64,000 nucleotides of DNA, from assembly GCF_007197555.1 (NCBI RefSeq), contig NZ_CP041614.1, forward strand, positions 4,084,001 through 4,148,000, written 5' to 3'. The position numbers and the translations under genes are program-made. Every line of letters starts with the position of its first letter. Positions within the stretch are counted from its first letter, which is position 1. Below are positions 38,139 to 47,419 of the stretch, piece after piece. This stretch comes from Shewanella psychropiezotolerans (GTDB lineage: Bacteria; Pseudomonadota; Gammaproteobacteria; Enterobacterales; Shewanellaceae). Below the pieces are notes generated by a model. It did no database searches, had not been told where the DNA came from, and was given only the letters and a program-made list of their open reading frames with translations.

Positions 38139-39050
38139 TTAATCCTTGAGATCAGCCTCCTGCTTCTGGCTGTATTGATTAATTTCAACGGTTGAGTGCG
38201 CGATTGCAAAGCGCTCTTTCAGCAAGGTTTTTACTGCCATTTTTACTTGACCTATGTCTGCATCTTCTTTGACATCAACTTCGAGGGTGATCATAGGCCG
38301 CTCTTGAGTGATAGACCATGCATGGACATGTTGCACCTTAATCACATCTGACAGCTCAGCTTCCAAGTCCTGAATAAGCTTACGTCGATCGAAACCCCGT
38401 GGTGCCCCTTCCAGCAGAATATGTCCGCTCTCACGCACTACGTGCCAGGCTGAACGTAGAATGATGATCGCAACAAACACTGAGAGAATAGGATCTATAG
38501 GCGTCCAGCCAGTATAGATAATGACTAAGGACGCAATGATAGCGCCGACAGACCCAAGTAAATCTCCTGCAACATGTAAGAGTGCCGCCTTGATATTCAG
38601 GTTGTCCTTCTCACCTCGGGTCAAGATCCAAAAAGCGAGAATATTAACAATCAGACCACCGACGGCAATCAAAAGCATAGTTCCGCCAAGGACTTCCACG
38701 GGCTCATTAAGCCGCTTAATGGCTTCAAAACAGATCCATGCCGCAATCAGGAAAAGAGACAGGCCATTGACAAGGGCGGCCAATACCGAAAAACGATCGA
38801 AACCATAAGTGGCTTGCCAGGACGCTGGACGTTTAGCGAGATGAAAAGCGAACCAGGCTAAGCTCAATGCAACAAAATCCGTCAGCATATGACCCGCATC
38901 GGCTATCAAGGCTAGCGATCCTGACACAATGCCACCAATAACTTCGGCAATCATAAAGCCGCCGGTTAGAATCGCTGCGATACCAACCGCCCTTTGATTC
39001 CCCGAGCCATGTGAGTGTCCCGCTGCGTTATGGTCGTGATCCTGTGTCAT
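38139..39050 (-). CDS. Cation diffusion facilitator (CzcD/ZitB-type zinc exporter)
   Basis: A 303-residue, six-helix transporter with a His-rich N-terminus (HDHNAAGHSHG). The two metal-site motifs are DAGHMLTD (helix 2) and HVAGD (helix 5), i.e. HxxxD each, as in zinc-type CDF proteins. A cytoplasmic C-terminal domain follows (HVHAWSIT...). It exports Zn2+ or similar divalent ions using the proton gradient. Monocistronic. Confidence 0.88.
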   Translation of the reverse strand: MTQDHDHNAAGHSHGSGNQRAVGIAAILTGGFMIAEVIGGIVSGSLALIADAGHMLTDFVALSLAWFAFHLAKRPASWQATYGFDRFSVLAALVNGLSLFLIAAWICFEAIKRLNEPVEVLGGTMLLIAVGGLIVNILAFWILTRGEKDNLNIKAALLHVAGDLLGSVGAIIASLVIIYTGWTPIDPILSVFVAIIILRSAWHVVRESGHILLEGAPRGFDRRKLIQDLEAELSDVIKVQHVHAWSITQERPMITLEVDVKEDADIGQVKMAVKTLLKERFAIAHSTVEINQYSQKQEADLKD

Positions 39051-39429
39051 TGATTCATTCCTTAATAAAAATGTGAGAATACCTTATACCATCGTTTATG
39101 TAATGCTGGCTAACTCAAGCCTAGGTTACTTGGAAGCTTAAGATTATTGAATAATTTACATTGCCCCACTCAAAATTTTTAAATCGTATCCATGACAATA
39201 AAAATTAACACCTATGAGCAGTAAACCAATTATCATGTTGATTATCATCACCATTTACTGATACATATAATCAACAAGTGTTTCAAGACTTACTTCCTTT
39301 TGAAAATGTGTATTTATAGTAATGTTGAGCCAATTATTCTGACTAATTTACTCCTTGCTTAAGTAAATAAACATAAGATATATTCTAAAAGCATATCCAC
39401 GTAACCAATTATAATTTAGGGGAATAATT
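39051..39429. other. Intergenic region upstream of the DUF5993/DsbB-like pair
   Basis: An AT-rich 380-base stretch. No frame is supported; it should contain divergent promoters for the CDF gene and the DUF5993 gene. Confidence 0.35.
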
Positions 39430-39585
39430 ATGATGGCATTGATATTCTGTTTGTTCTTTATCGCTATGATTTTAGCGGTACAGGGCAAACGCAACTTGGC
39501 ATTCTATGGCTTTGGTGTCTCTCTTATGGTGAGCCTGTACTGGTTCTCACACCATGCAACTGACACACTCTCAATTTTACTATAG
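39430..39585 (+). CDS. DUF5993-type small membrane protein
   Basis: A 51-residue protein (starts MMALIFCLFFIAMILAV) with two hydrophobic segments and YWFSHHATDTLSILL at the end. It has a good ribosome-binding site (AGGGGA) and ends ten bases before the DsbB-like start, so both are one operon. Such DUF5993 proteins are typically found beside DsbB-like genes; a joint role in disulfide formation is plausible but unproven. Confidence 0.75.
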   Translation: MMALIFCLFFIAMILAVQGKRNLAFYGFGVSLMVSLYWFSHHATDTLSILL

Positions 39586-39595
39586 GAGGCTTAAG

Positions 39596-40144
39596 ATGAC
39601 TGAATCATTTTCGCGACAACTCAATGCGCTTGGCGCCATAGCCATATCTTTAGTACTGGCATTCGCTTTTTACTCTCAATTTGCTGCCGGAGAACTCCCC
39701 TGCCCCTTGTGCTTGCTGCAAAGGGTTGGTTTTGTTGCCGTCATGTTTGGCCTGCTCTGTAACGTCATTTATGGTCCGAGAACCTCACACTACGGCATCA
39801 TGTTATTCGGTGCACTATTTGGCGCTGCTGTAGCCCTTAGACAAGTGGCACTGCACGTCATCCCAGGGACGCCCTTCTATGGCGATCCATTCCTCTCATA
39901 TCATTTTTATACCTGGGCCTTTATCACGTTCTCGGTGATCATATTAGGCACTGGTGTCATGCTGTCGTTTTCCTCTCAGTATCAAGAGGTAAAACATCAA
40001 AGTCTGTCTAAAATGCCTCTACTGAGTAAGCTTGCTGTTGGCGCAGTGCTTTTAGTCACTCTGATGAATGTATTGAGTACCTTCGCAGAATGTGGTCCAT
40101 TCGAATGCCCTGCAGATCCTGTTCAGTACTGGCTATTCAACTAA
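39596..40144 (+). CDS. Disulfide bond formation protein DsbB-like
   Basis: A 182-residue, four-helix inner-membrane protein. The first redox pair is C36/C39 in LPCPLCLLQR, the DsbB quinone-linked motif. A second periplasmic pair is in AECGPFECPAD near the C-terminus. It re-oxidises a DsbA-type partner and passes electrons to quinone. ATG at 39596 is preceded by AGGAGG. No DsbA-like gene is adjacent. Confidence 0.85.
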   Translation: MTESFSRQLNALGAIAISLVLAFAFYSQFAAGELPCPLCLLQRVGFVAVMFGLLCNVIYGPRTSHYGIMLFGALFGAAVALRQVALHVIPGTPFYGDPFLSYHFYTWAFITFSVIILGTGVMLSFSSQYQEVKHQSLSKMPLLSKLAVGAVLLVTLMNVLSTFAECGPFECPADPVQYWLFN

Positions 40145-40157
40145 ACCAGACTCGAAC

Positions 40158-40192
40158 AAAAAACGGACACGGCCTTGGCCCTGTCCGTTTTA
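40158..40192 (+). terminator. Terminator of the DsbB-like operon
   Basis: AAAACGGACA-C-GGCC pairs with GGCC-C-TGTCCGTTTT around a 3-base loop, ending in TTTTA. It starts about 14 bases past the stop codon. Confidence 0.85.
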
Positions 40193-40260
40193 TTATGTCC
40201 TCAATCGACTAGAGTCTTACACTAAGCGCTAATCTGGTTCTGTAAATGCTGCTCTGGACA

Positions 40261-41202
40261 CTACTTATCTGCCACATAACCCTGTTTAAGGCTTTTCTGC
40301 TTTTCCCTCGACCAATATCCTGCTAACAAAGCACCAGACAAGTTATGCCAAATAGAGAATATCGCAGCAGGTAGCGCCGATGCAGGGCTGAAGAATTTGA
40401 TGCATAGCGCGGTGGCCAGACCGGAGTTTTGCAGGCCGACCTCGATAGAGATGGTCTTGCAGATCTTATGATTGAATCCTAATAAGCGGCAACAGGTATA
40501 ACCCAGTACTAAACCTAGGCCATTATGTAACACCACGGCCACCAATATGATTGGGCCTATCTTATCGAACTGACCCGCATTCAATGCCACTATAATGGTG
40601 ATTGCCATCACAATGGCCAGTATCGACACCAGAGGCAGTACTGGCGTAATTTTACCGATCTGAGAGCGGAAAAAGTGGTTAATTAGCACACCAACAGCCA
40701 CTGGCATAAGTACAATTTTGACCAAGCTTATCAGCATTGCCGACAGTGGAATATCTATCATCTGCCCCAAGAGCAGATTAATAATCAATGGGGTGAGTAA
40801 CACACCTGCCAAGGTGGAAAGTGCGGTCATGGTGATCGACAATGCCACATCGCCTTTTGCCAGATAACAGACCACGTTTGAAGCCGTGCCACCAGCCACG
40901 CTACCCACCAGCACCATACCTATGACCATGTCACGATCTAAGCCTAAGGCTAAACTAATAAGCAGTGCACTGGTGGGCATGATACTAAATTGCAGAATTA
41001 GCCCCATCAACACGGCACGCTTCTGCTTAAGCGCCCTAGAAAAGTCATCTAAGCTAAGGGTTAACCCCATAGAAAGCATGATAATGATCAGCAGAGGCAC
41101 AATTAAGAATTTAAGCTCGGTAAACCACTGGGGCATAAAGTAAGCCGTTGTAGCACCGAGTAGTGCAAAGATAGGGAAAAAGCGGTTTATATTTTCTAGC
41201 AT
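40261..41202 (-). CDS. Bile acid:sodium symporter-family (BASS/SBF) transporter
   Basis: A 313-residue protein of about nine hydrophobic helices with the family motif LVGSVAGGTASNVVCYLAKG and IEVGLQNSGLATAL. Bacterial members use Na+ to import organic anions such as pantoate or keto acids. Monocistronic; substrate unknown. Confidence 0.83.
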   Translation of the reverse strand: MLENINRFFPIFALLGATTAYFMPQWFTELKFLIVPLLIIIMLSMGLTLSLDDFSRALKQKRAVLMGLILQFSIMPTSALLISLALGLDRDMVIGMVLVGSVAGGTASNVVCYLAKGDVALSITMTALSTLAGVLLTPLIINLLLGQMIDIPLSAMLISLVKIVLMPVAVGVLINHFFRSQIGKITPVLPLVSILAIVMAITIIVALNAGQFDKIGPIILVAVVLHNGLGLVLGYTCCRLLGFNHKICKTISIEVGLQNSGLATALCIKFFSPASALPAAIFSIWHNLSGALLAGYWSREKQKSLKQGYVADK

Positions 41203-41337
41203 GTGACCTCTTTAAAACATATGTCTATTTTCGTAAACACTCTTAAATGAGCAATAAACTCATCGGATAAATAACCAACAATTACTAGGCGTATTTGCGT
41301 AACGAGCAGTATAACGCTTTCAACTAGCAGCTTGTTT

Positions 41338-41943
41338 TTAAGCCAGCACTACAGAGAAAACACTCAACCATACCAGCTGCGCGCCATAAGAAACACGTTG
41401 ATATCCCCCGGCGTTTTCTCGATTTTTAAACGCTTTAGCTAACGCAACAAGGTAATAGGTGGCCACCAACATTGAAACGATAGAAAACACCCGAAATCCT
41501 GTTGAGATAAGTGCACTTGTTGGGCTGATAGCCACCAGAATCGGTGCAATCAACAGTGATAGCAACATAATAAACCCAGCCCATGAGTGGACTTTACAAT
41601 TAAATGTCGGTTCTTTAGTGTAGGGATCGGCGTCCATCGGAAAGTAACCCGCGACCCAAGTGCCTATGCCATGAGCGATAACTAGCCAACCCGAGAGATT
41701 AATCAAAATAGAAACATCATCTAACTGGACTAGGTACCAACCAAAGAAGCAAAACAGGAAACCCAATGGATAATTATTAATTAAAGGTGACAGCTTCTGG
41801 GTTGGGCTACCACAGGCCCCTAACTCACTACAAAACTGTTTTGAATGGGAGTAATTTGGATAACACCTTGCCGCGATCAACACCCCAACAAAAATCCAAA
41901 CCGTGGCGATTAAACCTGAATACACCGCTATCATTTCAAACAA
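41338..41943 (-). CDS. DUF998-family membrane protein
   Basis: A 201-residue protein with about six helices and the signature FCSELGACGSPTQKLSPLIN early and AGYFPMDADPYTKEP in the middle, both characteristic of DUF998. Function is unknown. Confidence 0.75.
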   Translation of the reverse strand: MFEMIAVYSGLIATVWIFVGVLIAARCYPNYSHSKQFCSELGACGSPTQKLSPLINNYPLGFLFCFFGWYLVQLDDVSILINLSGWLVIAHGIGTWVAGYFPMDADPYTKEPTFNCKVHSWAGFIMLLSLLIAPILVAISPTSALISTGFRVFSIVSMLVATYYLVALAKAFKNRENAGGYQRVSYGAQLVWLSVFSVVLA

Positions 41944-41990
41944 TGTCCAACTCCTTTTGTACTGCTAGCTCTCATTGATTATGCTCGCTG

Positions 41991-42419
41991 TTACTTTTTA
42001 GTCGCTTGCATATGGTACTCATACTCATCTTCGCCGGTAATGGTAAAGCCAAGCCTTTGATATAATTTAAGTGCCGGATTATCTTTTAACACGGTAAGCT
42101 CAACCGTCTTATTTCGAGCCTTAACTAGCACTTGCTGCATCACTTTCTTACCTAACCCTTGACCTTGAAAATCAGGGTGAATTTGAATCTGCATGATCTC
42201 AACTCTGCAGTCATCCTCTTGATACTTTAACGTGCCAATGATTTTTCCTTTGAAAATGATTAAATGTGAACAGGCATAGGCATCATCTAAGCGTATCTCA
42301 TGCTCTGCATCAGACAAAAACTGCCCAGAGTTCTCGAGATGCTCAACCATAGTCAATTTACGCAAATTTAATAGATATGCTCTATCGTCTAGTGTGGCAA
42401 GAATAAACTCAAAACTCAT
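41991..42419 (-). CDS. GNAT-family N-acetyltransferase
   Basis: A 142-residue acetyltransferase. IQIHPDFQGQGLGKKVMQQV is the acetyl-CoA-binding motif A; NPALKLYQRLGFTITGEDE is motif B. ATG at 42419 has GAGG six bases upstream; another ATG at 42431 is possible. 12-bp tandem repeats lie in its promoter region. Substrate unknown. Confidence 0.83.
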   Translation of the reverse strand: MSFEFILATLDDRAYLLNLRKLTMVEHLENSGQFLSDAEHEIRLDDAYACSHLIIFKGKIIGTLKYQEDDCRVEIMQIQIHPDFQGQGLGKKVMQQVLVKARNKTVELTVLKDNPALKLYQRLGFTITGEDEYEYHMQATKK

Positions 42420-42435
42420 TAATGACCTCATCAGC

Positions 42436-42489
42436 GTTAAAATAATAGTTAAAATAATAGTTAAAATAACAGTTAAAACAAAAGTTTAA
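42436..42489. repeat. 12-bp tandem repeats in the GNAT promoter region
   Basis: GTTAAAATAATA occurs at 42436 and 42448 exactly, then with one change at 42460, more at 42472 and a partial copy at 42484. Confidence 0.8.
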
Positions 42490-42534
42490 ATAGCCATTTA
42501 TACTGACATTTATTATGTTTAATTTATGTACACC

Positions 42535-42770
42535 TGACTGCGGTAACCGTCACTTCAATCAGCACATCTCCTTCAAGGTTTATCTGCCATATTTATAATA
42601 TAAACTTGAGCCGAAACGATACGTGTCTTATCAGAGTCTAATTCTAATAAGTTAGCCTGAATAGTATCTAGAGAGAGTTTGGCCTGCCCCTCAATGCTCT
42701 ATGAAGTATCTGAGGATGTTGCCACGGTCCACACCAAATCCTTATAAGCAGACGACTTACTACGCCCGCC
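42535..42770 (-). pseudogene. RidA-family (YjgF/Rid) gene remnant
   Basis: Minus-strand frames give SSAYKDLVWTVATSSDTS then a stop, SIEGQAKLSLDTIQANLLEL, SDKTRIVSAQVYIINMADK, and after a gap LIEVTVTAVR. In order these are the RidA blocks (D-I-x-x-Q-x-x-x-x-L-x-N-I, S-D-x-x-R-I-L-x-x-x-V-x-L-x-D-M, and E-I-x-x-x-A-x-R). RidA deaminates reactive enamine/imine intermediates. In-frame stops and a deletion before the C-terminal block show it is dead. Confidence 0.7.
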
Positions 42771-42849
42771 ATAAATCCCACTTTTCCTTTCAATCACTCA
42801 GTTATCTACAAAAGACGCACTGCAAAGCTATGTATCTATCTTTGACCGA

Positions 42850-43749
42850 TTAAGACTTGGAGAAAAACGCCAACACATCAATTAATCTTGCCCTCTCTTC
42901 CTCTTTAATCCACTCTTGTGAGAATAGAAACACGATAGATTCCGACAAGGTAATTTGATGCAAGTTGCTCACACTGTTCAGTAATAATTTTCTACAGTAT
43001 GCTTCCAGTACGTCACTAGACACCGTTCCTACAAAGCGAGTATCGATACTCGGCCTATCCGTCTCGTCTTCATATCGCCAATGGCACTGCAGCTGTATAT
43101 TAGAGATTAACTGATTAAACTGATCGCCTGATAACTCATACTGCTTTTTCAAAACCCAGGTGAGCGAAATAAGATGATGCCCCCAAAAGCCAGGATTGCT
43201 GAGACAGTCTTTTAATATCTTATATTTATCTGGAGTATCATCCGGGACAAAGCTTTGCTCGACAGAATAGGCGATGAAGTTGTTGCCGTAGAAGGTCGAT
43301 GTAACAAACTCACAGAACCTCTCAATAAATCTCAATCGTTGCTTCTCACTTTCAACCAGCTCCCACGACTCTTTAAAGGCAAATAAGATAGTGATGTTGT
43401 GGCCAAGATATTGGTTACTCTCCAGGCACTGCTCTAGATAATAATCAAAAACCTCTGCAGTTTGAGCACTCTGAAACCACTCCTGCATAGTAAAATAGGA
43501 ATGTGGATATATACCGTGAGATAAAATCCAATGACGCCGTTGAGTTTTAGTATCAAAAGGAATGACATTCGAGTTCAATATCGCACAATCAAATTCAGGC
43601 TCATCAAGATAGACTAAATTGTCGATTTGAACCCATTCTTCACTTGTCCAATCGAACCTTTTTTTCAATGCCTCGATAGCGAGGAAACACTTAATAGCAT
43701 GCTGCTGATGAATCGCCGCAATCCTTGTCAAGGCATCGTCAAATAACAT
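42850..43749 (-). CDS. Hypothetical protein (unrecognised)
   Basis: A 299-residue soluble protein, rich in Trp, Phe, Leu and acidic residues and probably all-helical, with no signal peptide or membrane segment. I do not recognise a family. The long intact frame amid decayed sequence, an ATG start and normal codon use support a real gene. It follows the RidA remnant region and has no operon partner. Confidence 0.65.
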   Translation of the reverse strand: MLFDDALTRIAAIHQQHAIKCFLAIEALKKRFDWTSEEWVQIDNLVYLDEPEFDCAILNSNVIPFDTKTQRRHWILSHGIYPHSYFTMQEWFQSAQTAEVFDYYLEQCLESNQYLGHNITILFAFKESWELVESEKQRLRFIERFCEFVTSTFYGNNFIAYSVEQSFVPDDTPDKYKILKDCLSNPGFWGHHLISLTWVLKKQYELSGDQFNQLISNIQLQCHWRYEDETDRPSIDTRFVGTVSSDVLEAYCRKLLLNSVSNLHQITLSESIVFLFSQEWIKEEERARLIDVLAFFSKS

Positions 43750-44411
43750 TGAATCCCCAGTAATTTCTTGTTTGATTTATACCCAGATTACACATGCAAA
43801 CCATATGATTCAATTATTTATCAATCACTAATATGGAAAAGATTCCCACATAGGCTTTACATAACGGCATAGATTCACTGGCAAGCTAGAACCTAGTCTA
43901 AGAAAGAGGCTTATATATTTTAGGATATGGCAGTGAAAGGTATTGGGAGACAGTTCGGCACCCTCAAGGAGCGCAGTCTCGGCATAACAGGTTTGAGCAA
44001 AAGAACAGTAAAGTAAAAGAAGGGATACAGATTCAGAACGGCTAACACAATAATATTTTCAGCGATGTAAAGGGTGCTTCCCAGCCAAAAGGACCAGTGA
44101 TGACTGAGAAGCATATCTACCTACCGGAACAGAGAGACCAACAGGCAAATTTTGGAACATACCAAAGTAACCAGTAGCACTTTGATACAAGTCGAATATA
44201 GACTAAAACCCAGATCAAGGTAACTTCACTTTAGGACAGGTAGACAAAACAAGAAATACGAATTTCAGCCCTACAACAAACACATGATCCATAAGGTCTC
44301 AAAGTCCTATGTGGCCATTGAACATTGAACGATGAACGATGAACGATGAATGGCAAGCCAAGCTTAACTAGGCTAAACCTAAAGAGTAAAAGGACACAAA
44401 CGGGAGGAAAA
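43750..44411. other. Gene-free region with possible decayed membrane gene
   Basis: About 660 bases. On the minus strand around 43920-44250, hydrophobic open stretches (for example LVYIRLVSKCYWLLWYVPKF and ENIIVLAVLNLYPFFYFTVL) in different frames hint at a decayed small membrane protein that I cannot name. The right end has a 7-bp microsatellite. Confidence 0.3.
44320..44350. repeat. 7-bp tandem repeat
   Basis: GAACGAT is repeated three times exactly (44327-44347), with variant units on both sides (GAACATT and GAATGGC). It lies about 60 bases before the DUF4250-type start. Confidence 0.85.
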
Positions 44412-44609
44412 ATGATGGATTACCATTTAGCAGATTTGAGCTGTGATATCTTGATCGGCATAGTCAATGAGCACTTGCGTCTCACCTGTGAAGATAAGCA
44501 GGCATTGTTTTATGATCTGGATATCCCCGGAGAGCAACTAGAGAAGAAACTAACTGATGCGGGCTTTACCTACGACTCAGTCAGTAATCAATACCGAGAG
44601 ATGCAATAA
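44412..44609 (+). CDS. DUF4250-type small protein
   Basis: A 65-residue protein. LSCDILIGIVNEHLRLTCED, LDIPGEQLEKKLTDAGFTYD and NQYREMQ follow the DUF4250 pattern (L-P-x-D-x-x-x-L-x-x-x-N-x-x-L-R ... L-x-x-I-G-x-x-Y-D-x-x-x-N-Q). The ribosome-binding site GGGAGG is four bases before the first of two adjacent ATG codons. Function unknown. Confidence 0.75.
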   Translation: MMDYHLADLSCDILIGIVNEHLRLTCEDKQALFYDLDIPGEQLEKKLTDAGFTYDSVSNQYREMQ

Positions 44610-44660
44610 CCCGATAAGATATTATCGGGTCCATGGCATCTCTATCTAAGCCACTATAGG

Positions 44661-45245
44661 TTAGCCGCTATATGCACCGCTGGCATAGTGTAGCTCGTAG
44701 CTATGGCTATAGATCTCCAGGATATTACCGAATGGGTCTTCCATGTAGATCATACGATAAGGCTTCTCTCCAGGGTAATAGTAGCGTGGCGCCTTCATGC
44801 GTTTCTTACCGCCTGCGGCAACGATCTTCTCGGCTAACTCTTCGACATTCGGATCCTGAACACAGAAGTGAAAGATGCCCGTCTTCCAATATTCGAAGTT
44901 ATCTTCTGGATTTTCTTGATTCTTAAACTCAAACAACTCGACTCCAATACGGTCGCCAGTCGACAGATGGGCAATACGAAAACGCTCCCAACCCGCGCCA
45001 AAGACATCGGTGCACATCTCACCTATGGCACTGGTATCTTCGATAACTTCCGATGGCTCCATGAGCACATACCAACCTAACACCTCTGTATAAAACTTCA
45101 CAGCTGCGTCTAAATCCAGGACTGAGATACCGATATGGGAAAACGTTCTTGGGTAAGGCATGGCCTGCTGAAGTGCAGGGGCTGTATTGTCGTTACTTAC
45201 ATGAGTATTACTTACACTAGTGTTAGTGACATTATGAGTAGACAT
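44661..45245 (-). CDS. VOC-family protein (glyoxalase/bleomycin resistance-type)
   Basis: A 194-residue vicinal-oxygen-chelate protein: TFSHIGISVLDLDAAVKFYT opens the domain, with metal-type His in SHIGI, FHFCVQDP and Glu in FGNILEIYSHSYE. These supply the H-H-E type metal site. The family includes lactoylglutathione lyases, dioxygenases and epimerases. ATG at 45245 follows GAGGT. A LysR gene is divergent 139 bases away and likely regulates it. Confidence 0.82.
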   Translation of the reverse strand: MSTHNVTNTSVSNTHVSNDNTAPALQQAMPYPRTFSHIGISVLDLDAAVKFYTEVLGWYVLMEPSEVIEDTSAIGEMCTDVFGAGWERFRIAHLSTGDRIGVELFEFKNQENPEDNFEYWKTGIFHFCVQDPNVEELAEKIVAAGGKKRMKAPRYYYPGEKPYRMIYMEDPFGNILEIYSHSYELHYASGAYSG

Positions 45246-45383
45246 AGTGACCTCGTTAATCAATGTTGAAAGGAACTTGCTTTCGATGAGGTAAATATAC
45301 TCAAGCTAAACAATAATTAGAAATTATCAATATTTCTCATTATAATAATTTTTCGTTATTACATAATCATATTGAGTTGGCTG

Positions 45384-46277
45384 ATGCTAAACCCTACCTG
45401 GCTACACACCTTTAAGACCCTGATCGAGGTTGGACACTTCACTCAAACCGCCGACAAGCTTTATATGACACAGTCAGGAGTCAGTCAGCAAATTAAGAAA
45501 TTAGAGCAGGCCTGTGGTCATTCCCTGATAAAGCGTGAAAACAAAAGTTTTGAGATCACCGAGCAAGGTCGACAGGTCTATGATTTTGCATTGCAGCTAG
45601 CGAGTAATGAAACTGAGCTACTGGAAAACCTAAGTCTTGATGATCCCTATTCAGGTTTATGCAGGCTCTCTTGTTCGGGAGCATTAGCCTTGCTCATTTA
45701 CCCTGAATTACTTAAGTTGCAGACACAACACCCTAGGCTAACCATTTACCTTGAAGCCGCGCCCAATTATAAGATACTCGATGATATTCAAAATGGATCA
45801 ATCGATATAGGAGTGGCGACCCATCTACCTAGTCCCAGTCTATTTAGCTCAGAACCCTTAGGCTGTGAGCCCCTATGTCTGATTTTGCCTAAACAGTATC
45901 AAGGCGTGCCCATCACAGCTGACGTGCTCAAACGCTGTGGACTGGTAAAACACCCTGACGCAGACCACTATCTGTCTCTGTATTTTGATCTCTGCGGCGA
46001 ACCTGAGCTTGCTCAGCTCAATATTGATACACTCGACACCGCCAGTTATGTCAATCAACTCAGTCAGATCTTGCTGCCCATATCCCAAGGCATAGGCTTT
46101 ACCGTATTACCAAAGAGTGCATTGGATAGCTTCTCTCATAAAGATCGGGTAACTATTCATAAGCCCAAACTGGCCGTCACTGAGCAGCTTTATCTGGTAC
46201 AGAAACGAAATCGTCAACTCCCCGCCCGTTTTCAAACCATACAAAAGCAATTGAAAAAATGTTTAACCATTATCTAA
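45384..46277 (+). CDS. LysR-family transcriptional regulator
   Basis: A 297-residue LysR protein with an HTH at residues about 5-60 (HTFKTLIEVGHFTQTADKLY, SGVSQQIKKLEQACG) and the effector-binding domain after it. ATG at 45384 is preferred over TTG at 45372. Divergent from the VOC-family gene, its probable target. Confidence 0.85.
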   Translation: MLNPTWLHTFKTLIEVGHFTQTADKLYMTQSGVSQQIKKLEQACGHSLIKRENKSFEITEQGRQVYDFALQLASNETELLENLSLDDPYSGLCRLSCSGALALLIYPELLKLQTQHPRLTIYLEAAPNYKILDDIQNGSIDIGVATHLPSPSLFSSEPLGCEPLCLILPKQYQGVPITADVLKRCGLVKHPDADHYLSLYFDLCGEPELAQLNIDTLDTASYVNQLSQILLPISQGIGFTVLPKSALDSFSHKDRVTIHKPKLAVTEQLYLVQKRNRQLPARFQTIQKQLKKCLTII

Positions 46278-46344
46278 TTCTAATTCCAGACATATAAACC
46301 AAAATACGAATACAAATACAGCTAAAGAGAAAACCACCTAGATA

Positions 46345-46518
46345 AAGCTTCTCTTAACCTGCGCATTACATGTGTATTACTATCGACAGCTAGGTGTAAC
46401 TTTCACCAGGTACGACGTTTTCCCTTACCATGTTTACGAGTTTTCCATTCACCTAATGTAGTTTCAATGGCAACGTCAGAATAAATATACCCATAATAAT
46501 CTTGGGAGATCAGATCAC
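46345..46518 (-). mobile_element. Remnant of an IS5-type transposase
   Basis: Minus-strand reading gives YYGYIYSDVAIETTLGEWKT, RKHGKGKRRTW, a stop, then KLHLAVDSNTHVM. This matches the IS5-group block G-E-W-x-x-x-x-H-G-x-x-K-R-R-T-W-R-K-L-H-x-x-V-D with an in-frame stop. Both ends of the gene are missing. Confidence 0.7.
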
Positions 46519-47419
46519 GCTAACGGAAAAAAGTTCATTCGATTTAGGAAGACTGATAAACAATTTAGTGGATTTTTGTTTAAGTCTAAAATATATTCAC
46601 CAAATCGCTTCGTACTATTAGTTATGTTCGGATGTGTTCATGACAATACTCCTAGATTTACGACCCACTTTTGTCACCTCCAGGTAGTATTTAGGATGGG
46701 AGAGTAAAAATGGTGTTTATCGCTTCTGCCGCACAGCGGCTTCGCCCAACAACCTTAACAAGCAAATAACAATTAAATTCATTTCAAGTAAAATAAACAT
46801 TCACATGCCCAGCCCTATTGAAAATAATATTGACTTAGTTAAGTTTTAATTTTACTTTACTCAACGCTATAATGACATGATTTAAATATCGACAACTCCT
46901 CTACGGCGTTATTATTTAGTCAGCACGTTGGCATTATAAATATGGGGTTAGCGTTCAAGAACTCGAAGAACATGGAATTAATGTTGATCACCGTATAATT
47001 CCCCTCAGAGTTCAACGCTATTACTAAAAAACAGAACATAGATTAAGATCGAATTGGAATCCCAAAGCAAGATTGAGCTGTAAAAGTGAATGGATAATAG
47101 GTGTTAAATTCTATTTTTTAGCTGATTAACTATAGCTGAAGGGAACTGCGAGCCTTTTCTTTTATGAAAATGCGATAGAGCCACGTAACTTGGTTCTATC
47201 AATCAAAGGATGGGGATAAAATCACAGCCACATTGTAAATTTCATTGCCTATTCTAGGCTCACCATATCGAAATAAATAAGGAGGATAAACAAAAATATA
47301 CCACTATAGATTCAATTAAAATAAATAGCAGTACATTGAATCGCTCAATAAATATCAACCATCTTGTATTACCTATAACTTTTCAATTAAATAGGCACAA
47401 AGCCCCTTATAGGAAAATA
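46519..47419. other. AT-rich region upstream of the toxin-like gene
   Basis: Besides the IS6 remnant at 46900-47080, no gene is seen. It must contain the promoter of the large gene starting at 47420. Confidence 0.35.
46900..47080 (+). mobile_element. Remnant of an IS6-type transposase, N-terminal part
   Basis: The frame ARWHYKYGVSVQELEEHGIN then VDHRII and RVQRYY, followed by a stop and then KTEHRLRSNWNP. It parallels the IS6/IS26 N-terminus (W-Y-x-x-Y-x-x-S-Y-R-D-L-x-E-M-x-x-x-R-G-x-x-V-D-H-x-T-I-x-R-W-V-Q-x-Y). No intact transposase remains here. Confidence 0.7.

Noticed and set aside
43920..44114. 64-codon hydrophobic minus-strand frame
   Set aside because: Upstream homology-like pieces are in other frames and there is no ribosome-binding site; at best a decayed membrane gene.
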